64,000 nucleotides of DNA, from the NCBI GenBank assembly GCA_001599355.1, contig BCGQ01000002.1, forward strand, positions 1,067,554 through 1,131,553, in the 5' to 3' direction. This DNA is from Nakazawaea peltata (taxonomy: Eukaryota; Ascomycota; Pichiomycetes; Alaninales; Pachysolenaceae). A model generated the notes under the pieces. It did no database searches, was not told where the DNA came from, and worked only from the letters and a program-made list of their open reading frames with translations. The stretch's first letter is position 1. Every line of letters begins with the position of its first letter. Below, piece after piece: positions 57,922-64,000 of the stretch. Position numbers and translations under genes: made by a program.

Positions 57922-59040
57922 TTAACTAGACAATTTTTTTATAACTCTGTACTTCGAGTAGATCGGCTGAGCCGAATTTTCAAGATCCAGAAACAGGTAC
58001 TGCTGACAGAGGAAATTACGAATCCTCTTCTGCAGTTTCGGGATTAGCAGTTGAGACAGTCTCGGATTCCATTTCCCCTCCGCTTCAAGAGACTCTAAGT
58101 AGAGTAGGTCTTGGTACAGAATAGGCAGTAAACGATCGTACATCAATGATTTGAAATATGTCACCTTACGTTTAACCAAATTATGAGACCTGGATTTGGC
58201 AATAGGCGTCCCGAAGGCCGTCAGTGGGAACTCGATTTTTATGTCTTGAAGGCTGAACTTCAGAGTTTCTAAATGTGTCTGTTTGACTTGTCTGATGAAT
58301 TGGGTGAGCTTGGATATGATTTTAGAATATGCCGAGACTTCAGGTTCATCTGCGCCTGCATTATCGGCTAAAATTGCCGATTTTTCCAAATGCTGGTCAA
58401 TCAAGTTCATAGGAAGCCCCGATATCGCTGATGTAGATCGTAAAGATGGGAACAGCCCCAGGAGCAGATGGATGACCTCATGTTCATCTTGATTTTCATT
58501 CGACTGTCCAAACTGTCTTTCTAAATATTCATTGTAAGTGTCCTGTAACAGTACTACATCTTTCAAAGTTTTCGTCTTTTTGGTCCTGGAGCTTTCCTCT
58601 TTGATGGTCTTCTTACAAGCGTCTAACAAAATATGAGATGAGGGCCATAACCGATGTTGATACACTTTTCTGATATCATTCTTATTCCAATTCAAAAATT
58701 CCATGTACCAACGAGGGAATCTATGTTTGGAAGGACTTGCTTTCAAATACAGAATATTCAATAGCTCCATATACAGATCATTGTCAGCCCGATGCCTCAG
58801 ATGCTCAAGTACATTAAGGTAATAGTAGCACATTTTAGCATGATAAGGAAGGGTTGAATTACCATTTGAATTCTCCTGTGTCACACTTCGCACTTTTTGT
58901 CCAAATTTATATCTCTTATATTCATGTAATCGCTGCCTTGTAGTTGAATCTAACTGGAGTCTCTCGATCTGCCGGCTCATCTCTCGATAAAGAGAACTAT
59001 AGCACACCTTGTGCCCTTGGTTCACCAAAATTGACTTCAT
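57922..59040 (-). CDS. RRG1-like protein (respiratory growth)
   Basis: 372 aa, mostly basic and helical. An LYR triplet lies near residue 17 (YSSLYREMSRQI). The last part, HNLVKRKVTYFKSLMYDRLL followed by LYQDL, aligns in outline with the end of S. cerevisiae Rrg1 (365 aa), which also starts with an LYR. Rrg1 is needed for respiratory growth and mitochondrial genome upkeep; its biochemistry is unclear. The match is from memory and weak over most of the length, so treat this as a hypothesis. Convergent with the GH72 gene, 66 bp between stops. Confidence 0.5.
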   Translation of the reverse strand: MKSILVNQGHKVCYSSLYREMSRQIERLQLDSTTRQRLHEYKRYKFGQKVRSVTQENSNGNSTLPYHAKMCYYYLNVLEHLRHRADNDLYMELLNILYLKASPSKHRFPRWYMEFLNWNKNDIRKVYQHRLWPSSHILLDACKKTIKEESSRTKKTKTLKDVVLLQDTYNEYLERQFGQSNENQDEHEVIHLLLGLFPSLRSTSAISGLPMNLIDQHLEKSAILADNAGADEPEVSAYSKIISKLTQFIRQVKQTHLETLKFSLQDIKIEFPLTAFGTPIAKSRSHNLVKRKVTYFKSLMYDRLLPILYQDLLYLESLEAEGKWNPRLSQLLIPKLQKRIRNFLCQQYLFLDLENSAQPIYSKYRVIKKLSS

Positions 59041-59349
59041 ATATTTAACCCAATCAGATTCACCGACTAAAATTCACTTATAATTCCAATATTTCAAGAC
59101 TCTTATACCCCATTCACCCTCTCATCCATCACCCACATCCCACCCTGTACCTTTTCTTTCCCTCGCCCATCTCCCTCGAGGCTCGCTAAGGGGTTACCCT
59201 ACTTTTACAAAGATGAGCAAAGTATCAATTTAGTACTCCATACACAAAAAATAAACAAGGAAGAGCAGCTTTGAGGGATCAGCTTAACGAATAGGCTGCA
59301 GTAGAGACAACTATTTTGGTATTCTGACTATTAATCTATTGAGATTTCG
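59041..59349. promoter_or_regulatory. Divergent region RRG1-like / securin-like
   Basis: No gene; 309 bp that must hold two promoters. I see no recognisable motif beyond C-rich patches. Confidence 0.4.
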
Positions 59350-60198
59350 ATGTCTAGAGTGTTTCAAGATAAAGAAAACCAAGTGGTGAGGAGTAGGGGC
59401 AAGGCTGGACCGCGGACCCCGAATAGATCTCATAATGTGGTATCTCATCAGGGGAAGCAGAAGTTTAGCACGCCGCCGTTGAATGATAACAAGATTCAGA
59501 GTAAAGTTTTGGCGCCAGTGGATCCTCTGGCTAGGGTACCTTTGAATTCAACTAAAAATGGAGCTGGAATAACACTGGGTCGCGTCAACTTGAGAGTCCC
59601 TATGGGTGATGGCGATTTAATAAGGAGTAAGATTGAGAGAGCTCGATTTGAGAGGACTGACTCGAAGATAGAGGAACTTTTGAAGATGGCAGAACATGAA
59701 GATGAAGATGAAGAGGATGACAAGGATGAGATAGATGGTATTGCTGGTATTAGAGATGAAGCTCCATTGGATGCTCCAGATGACGGGATTTCCTTCAAAA
59801 ACATAGATTTGCATAGAATATATCTGACTCCGTTCCACGTTCCTACTATTGATAGTGATGAAGAATCGCTGAATGCATCTGATGACATATCTGCGAGATT
59901 GGATAAAGAACAACTTGATTGGGGAACCACTTTAGATGTTATCAAGACCCCGGTGAGTGCTTTCAAGAGACTTGATATGCACGGAAGTGCTACGAAGGGA
60001 TTCGGTAGTGCTTCGAGCACCAGAGTATCCAAGCATCAAACCCCAAGATCAAAGAGTCTTTCACAGAAGAATTTGCTTCATAAGCTTATCGAGAAAGAGC
60101 CTACTAATGCTTCACCAGTATCCGGAAAGGAATCCATTCCAGAGACGGAATTGGACCTCGGAGATTTCGAGAGTGATGAAATTAGTTTATATTTATGA
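59350..60198 (+). CDS. PDS1: Securin-like protein (Pds1/Cut2)
   Basis: 282 aa, mostly disordered. It has a KEN box at residues 8-10 (VFQDKENQVV), and a full D-box RVPLNSTKN at 62-70 that fits RxxLxxxxN. Several S/T-P sites (TP at 23, 41, LTP at about 157, KTP at about 199, QTP at about 227) are candidate CDK targets. The middle is acidic (EDEDEEDDKDEIDG) and the C-terminus is acidic (LDLGDFESDEISL). KEN plus D-box at the N-terminus, low complexity and acidic tail are the marks of securins, which hold separase inactive until APC/C-Cdc20 destroys them. Securins are poorly conserved, so the call rests on these motifs. Confidence 0.6.
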   Translation: MSRVFQDKENQVVRSRGKAGPRTPNRSHNVVSHQGKQKFSTPPLNDNKIQSKVLAPVDPLARVPLNSTKNGAGITLGRVNLRVPMGDGDLIRSKIERARFERTDSKIEELLKMAEHEDEDEEDDKDEIDGIAGIRDEAPLDAPDDGISFKNIDLHRIYLTPFHVPTIDSDEESLNASDDISARLDKEQLDWGTTLDVIKTPVSAFKRLDMHGSATKGFGSASSTRVSKHQTPRSKSLSQKNLLHKLIEKEPTNASPVSGKESIPETELDLGDFESDEISLYL

Positions 60199-61444
60199 AT
60201 TTGTATATTAGAATGAACACTATTGCATTATGAATCAGCAGTTTGGAAGATATGCACTGTTAGGTAGTGTATAATATACCAAATATATATCCAAGTGGTG
60301 TCCCGATGTAGAAAACCAGATTTGCGCGATGCGCTGAAAAAATATTTCTTATCTCAAATCCCCGGGTAAGGGTTGTGTTTAGTCCTAAAAAGGGCGGCGG
60401 AGAGGGATGGTACTAAGAGGAAGAGGACTACAAAGAAGAGGGGAGGATAGGGGCCATGATGGAGGTAGAGGAAAATCAAAATATCTAGCTTTTGGTCTGT
60501 AACTTTTGGTGATAGTAGTCAGAATCAAGCAAAGGTGGCCCACCTCCGACCTCCATAATATACAATAACCTCTTAGGCCAAATTTGCACATTTGTAGTTA
60601 TACCCGCCAAGTTAGGCCAAGTCGGCTTGTATTTATGCGCCGCATTGGCCGCTGTCTCTTACTTCTTGCTGCTATTTATCTGCTCGCGCGGACCAACAAA
60701 TTCGGCATAGAAGCGCTGAGCAGTTTATTGATGTCAATTTCATCCACAAGCTGCAAAAGCTGGCGATCCAATCCCTATCTTGCGCACGCAATACCTTCCG
60801 GCAGGCGCACACGCAGAAATTGGACGAGCAATCACAAGCGGTAACACAAACAATCACTCGTAAGGCGTCGGGTGGCGGAGGAATCAAATGCCTTCTTGAC
60901 CAATAAACGGGAGTTTCTCATAACCCGAGTTAAAAAAATCACTCGGTTCGCAATTCTTACTATTTATCCGCTCGTCACCTGTCGACATATATCGGCAATA
61001 ACATCTAGTATACCTATCAATAAATGCAAATCCCGTGACGGTAAACTACTATTTTTGGATATCATTGGTTTCACTTTCAAGATTCAGGATTCCACTCCTA
61101 CACACCCCGCACGTCTCTCACTCTTCACCCTCGTCACCCTCTTCACCCTCCAACTTCTAACCCCTCCCTACCCCTCTCCCTTTCTTCCACCCCTTTAAAC
61201 CCTCGTCCCACCTCATCGCTTACAAGAGCGCGATATTCCCGATTCGGTAATTCCATATCTACGATTATAGGCAGAAAAAAAATTTTAATCCTGTGGTTTT
61301 TCCCTTCTTTCTTTTTTTCTGATTAGGGATAAATTTAAGCGTTCCCAGGTACGTTCAGTATATATATCTGCAGAGATCTTCCAAGAGGTGAAAGTTTTCG
61401 GCAAATTTAAGAATTTGGGGACAAAGAGACGTGATACATAATAT
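60199..61444. other. Between securin-like and PIC2, 1.25 kb
   Basis: No gene I can support. The stretch 60600-60900 is richer in G+C than its surroundings and holds a 95-codon stop-free frame (60616-60903) without an ATG. The rest is C-rich then T-rich, probably the PIC2 promoter. Confidence 0.45.
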
Positions 61445-62533
61445 ATGTCGTCCGTAGCGAGTGTAATGGAAGAAAACAAGACAATCGCCAGCTCCAGTAC
61501 AGCGGTCCATCAGGCGCACCCGGAGCCGCACACAGCTGGCGGTAGTCTGGCGGCAGCGGTGTCTGCCGTGTCACATTTGAAATTACAACACCATTCTCCT
61601 GTACAGCATGAATTGGCTGGTTCCAAGATCCACATGTATAGCCCAGAGTATTACTTGCTGTGTACTGTGGGAGGTGGTTTGCTGGGGTCTTTCACCAACT
61701 CGTTAGTTACACCTTTAGATTTGGTTAAGACAAGGAGACAGGTTTTTCCGAATTTATACAAGAACACATTTCAACTGTTGGGGCTGATTTTCAAGAATGA
61801 AGGTATTTCAGGAGTTTATACCAGTTATACACTGGTCATGATGGGCTATGGTATTCAAGGTGCTGCCAAATATGGATTGTACGAGTTCTGTAAGAAGAAA
61901 TACACAGATTTACTTGGAGACGAGAAACTGACTCAATACAATACTCTGGTATATTTACTGTCTGCTGCTAGTGCAGAGTTCATCGCAGATATTCTTTATT
62001 GTCCCGCTGAGCTGGTGAAAGTTAGAATGCAACTGACTATTCCAACATTTGCTTCTAATCCTATTAGTGGGATGAGGAAAATTATTCAACTGGAAGGTGT
62101 AGGCGCTTTATACAGAGGGTTAGTTCCATTGTGGTCTCGTCAATTACCATTTACTATGACCAAATTTGCATTATTTGAGAACGTAGTCTCACTCATCTAC
62201 GACACTTTACCAAAAGAAAAGGAAGAGTATTCAGCTCTTCAACAGACTCTGGTCAGTTACCTGTCTGGTTACATTGCAGGTATTTTCTGTGCTATTGTAA
62301 GTCATCCAGCTGATGTCATGTTTTCTAAGATCAATTCTGTCAACAGGGTCTCAACAGGTGACCGTGAACTGCTCCCAAAATTGGTTTCCAAAATTTACAA
62401 AGACGTTGGTTTTAGGGGGTTATGGAACGGATTATCCATCCGTATTGTCATGGTCGGTACTTTAACCGGTTTACAATGGCTTGTTTATGACTCCTTCAAG
62501 ATCGCCGTCGGCTTGCCTACTACTGGCCACTAA
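61445..62533 (+). CDS. PIC2: Mitochondrial phosphate/copper carrier, PIC2-like
   Basis: 362 aa, longer than S. cerevisiae Pic2 (300) by an N-terminal extension of about 60 residues, where a second ATG occurs at codon 8. Three mitochondrial-carrier repeats: TPLDLVKTRRQV, CPAELVKVRMQL and HPADVMFSKIN. Near-Pic2 blocks are VPLWSRQLPFTMTKFALFE, LPKEKEEYSALQQTLVS, FRGLWNGLSIRIVMVGTL and LVYDSFK ending VGLPTTG. Pic2 imports phosphate and copper into the matrix. The segment that in Pic2/Mir1 reads PTHSS is SFTNS here, so the His essential in Mir1 is Asn (residue 85). Confidence 0.88.
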   Translation: MSSVASVMEENKTIASSSTAVHQAHPEPHTAGGSLAAAVSAVSHLKLQHHSPVQHELAGSKIHMYSPEYYLLCTVGGGLLGSFTNSLVTPLDLVKTRRQVFPNLYKNTFQLLGLIFKNEGISGVYTSYTLVMMGYGIQGAAKYGLYEFCKKKYTDLLGDEKLTQYNTLVYLLSAASAEFIADILYCPAELVKVRMQLTIPTFASNPISGMRKIIQLEGVGALYRGLVPLWSRQLPFTMTKFALFENVVSLIYDTLPKEKEEYSALQQTLVSYLSGYIAGIFCAIVSHPADVMFSKINSVNRVSTGDRELLPKLVSKIYKDVGFRGLWNGLSIRIVMVGTLTGLQWLVYDSFKIAVGLPTTGH

Positions 62534-62872
62534 TGATGTACATTAATTTTAATTTTTATAGATTATCTTTTATTCTCACCACTTGTACCCTCTTTTTCTT
62601 TTTTAAAATCTCCCTATATTTTGGTGCGGGACGACATTCGCTTGCGCTTACTTCTTGCTGCAGCAAATTTGAAAACAGCCGCTAAGAGTTGCACATCGCC
62701 TGATGCGGAAAGAAAAACCACAAAGAAAAGGCATTCCGTGATTGGTGAAATGTGCACGACCTTTGTACCCCCTTTGAGGTGCACCCCCTTTGAAGTGCAC
62801 CCCATTGATGAGATGATGAGTAAATGGGTGAAAGAATAGTTCAGTCTATTAAATATTATACAGTACGATTTA
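62534..62872. other. Convergent 3' region PIC2 / SCY1-like
   Basis: No gene. Two exact-length 16-bp units built on ACCCCCTTTGAGGTGC lie at 62767-62782 and 62783-62798; a GCACGACC site is at 62754-62761. Confidence 0.5.
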
Positions 62873-64000
62873 TCAGATCAAGGAATCACCGTTATTAGCG
62901 TTCCAGTTGATGGAAGTAGTGGCTGGTGATGTCAGTGATGCTGGTTGGTTACGTTTAGGCTGAATTAGACCCAGAGAGAAACCTGGAGGGTAGTTTGATG
63001 GCGGGGATGAGGCTTTTTGCAGAGCCACGGACCAATCAATTGAACTTGATGGAGTTGTTTGTGGGGCTGGTGTCATAACAGGAGTAACTACAGGGTTCAT
63101 TACAGCAGTATTCAATGATGCTGGAGTCGATGAATGGCTAGGGGCATTGGCTCTCATTGGACGTAACAGTGGACTAGAGGTAGTCAGGGAGGTCGAACCG
63201 AACGAAAGAGGATTATGCTGTGGAGTAGGTTTCAATTGTAATCTAGTAGCTGGTTTTGACAGAGCTGGAGTAAAATTGAAACTCGATGCTGTTGTTCTAT
63301 TCGATGACAGAAGAGGAGCAGGGTTACTAGAAGGAGAAGTCAGACTGAAATCTCCGAAATCGTCATCATCATCATCTTCATTGGTTTGATCCATTCCAAA
63401 CCCGTTGTTTGCACCAATGTTCATGTTTGGTTCGGGAGACATAGACATAGGTGGAGGAGACGTAATCGATACATCAATATGTTCTTCGAATTTGGCTATC
63501 AAAAACTTCTCAACCTTTTGAATTGAACCAACAATTACATTATAAACATCGGCCGATTTACTATACTTCAAAAGGCGCCATAATTGGAATAAAATCTGTT
63601 CTAAAATAATCTCAAGTTGCAGCTGGTCCAGCTTTTTCAGAACCAACTTGTTGAAGATCTCCTCGTACAAGACGATGATTTTCTTCAAGAACTCAAGATT
63701 ACCAAAATTTTTACTCGAAGTATTGTGCAAGATAGGCAATAACTTCTCAATTACGATGAAATTATCCAACAGATTCTCCTTATCTTTTAACAAAATAATG
63801 AACGAATCTATGGTTAAATGCTTGATCTTTAAAGAAGTGGTCTTGGTGAAGACTTGGCAGATCAGAGGAAATACCACATTACTGACTGTCTGATAGTTTT
63901 GTAATTTGATAAAAGTAGCCAAGTTTGATAAAACACGTTCCTGGAATAATAATTGCTGTTGTTCCTGGGAAACCTGAATACCATTCTTGAATATAGACAT
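62873..64000 (-). CDS. SCY1-like pseudokinase, C-terminal part (runs off right edge)
   Basis: 375 codons are open to the right edge; an ATG at 64000-63998 is probably internal, since the frame stays open there. Residues 1-175 are helical repeats of HEAT type (LSNLATFIKLQNYQTVSNVV, then KIKHLTIDSFIILL and LEIILEQILFQLWRLLKYS), as in the C-terminal half of SCYL2/Scy1. The rest is Ser/Pro/Thr-rich and disordered, with an acidic patch (TNEDDDDDDFGDF) and NPLSF, possibly adaptor- or clathrin-binding short motifs. The kinase-like domain would lie beyond the window. Scy1 proteins act at the Golgi and endosomes. Other HEAT-plus-tail trafficking proteins cannot be ruled out. Confidence 0.55.
   Translation of the reverse strand: MSIFKNGIQVSQEQQQLLFQERVLSNLATFIKLQNYQTVSNVVFPLICQVFTKTTSLKIKHLTIDSFIILLKDKENLLDNFIVIEKLLPILHNTSSKNFGNLEFLKKIIVLYEEIFNKLVLKKLDQLQLEIILEQILFQLWRLLKYSKSADVYNVIVGSIQKVEKFLIAKFEEHIDVSITSPPPMSMSPEPNMNIGANNGFGMDQTNEDDDDDDFGDFSLTSPSSNPAPLLSSNRTTASSFNFTPALSKPATRLQLKPTPQHNPLSFGSTSLTTSSPLLRPMRANAPSHSSTPASLNTAVMNPVVTPVMTPAPQTTPSSSIDWSVALQKASSPPSNYPPGFSLGLIQPKRNQPASLTSPATTSINWNANNGDSLI

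Noticed and set aside
1-64000. tRNA, rRNA, U snRNA, CRISPR and mobile or virus-derived elements
   Set aside because: I looked for A/B boxes, snRNA cores, long terminal repeats, transposase or reverse transcriptase motifs and arrays, and found none I could support.

Overview
This window is nuclear DNA of a budding yeast (Saccharomycotina). Evidence: dense, mostly intronless genes of yeast type (clathrin heavy chain, ERG5, PDC, PIR and GH72 cell-wall proteins, YRA1, uS8), and short introns with GTATGT/GTAAGT donors, TACTAAC-type branch sites and nearby AG acceptors. CTG is common inside predicted membrane helices, which fits leucine and argues against a CTG-Ser clade yeast. I cannot name the genus. 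Six of about 31 genes are spliced, more than the small fraction known in S. cerevisiae.

Layout, left to right. 0-8 kb: 3' end of BUB2, MUD2/U2AF65 (spliced), NUP170, a small spliced COI1-like gene and convergent YRA1 with a 619-bp intron. 8-25 kb: AFI1-like DENN protein, a signal-peptide 7-TM protein, ERG5 with three sterol-response consensus sites upstream, YHI9, MRI1, and CHC1 on the minus strand. 25-30 kb: minus-strand pentitol block of xylulokinase, an SPC1-like signal-peptidase subunit only 6 bp upstream of it and in the same frame, and xylitol dehydrogenase. 30-38 kb: two tandem MATE transporters, GRX5, a 2-kb intergenic region and a PIR cell-wall protein. 39-50 kb: PDC1, a three-exon GH72 glucanosyltransferase, two tandem aldo-keto reductases, RPS22 (uS8) with a 306-bp intron, and a DIP5-like amino-acid permease. 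50-64 kb: TTI1, an FG nucleoporin (NUP60-like), a second GH72 enzyme, an RRG1-like gene, a securin-like gene (KEN and D boxes), a PIC2 carrier and the 3' part of a SCY1-like gene running off the right edge.

How genes relate. Xylitol dehydrogenase and xylulokinase catalyse successive steps (xylitol to xylulose to xylulose-5-phosphate); the aldo-keto reductases 14 kb away could feed the same pathway but look more like GCY1/YPR1. The two GH72 enzymes and the PIR protein build the beta-glucan wall. COI1 and YRA1 are convergent neighbours, the arrangement I recall from S. cerevisiae.

The most interesting signals are gene-architecture ones: (1) SPC1-like and xylulokinase frames separated by one TAA codon; (2) a GH72 gene whose last intron, if retained, ends the protein before its GPI-anchor signal; (3) the YRA1 long intron with an off-consensus branch site; (4) a 10-nt first exon in the gene for a splicing factor; (5) Upc2-type and Mcm1-type sites around ERG5; (6) a PIC2 carrier in which the phosphate-carrier THS motif is TNS. 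I saw no transposon, virus-derived element, tRNA, rRNA or CRISPR array. Ambiguous bases (N) occur at 9112, 37859 and 37862.
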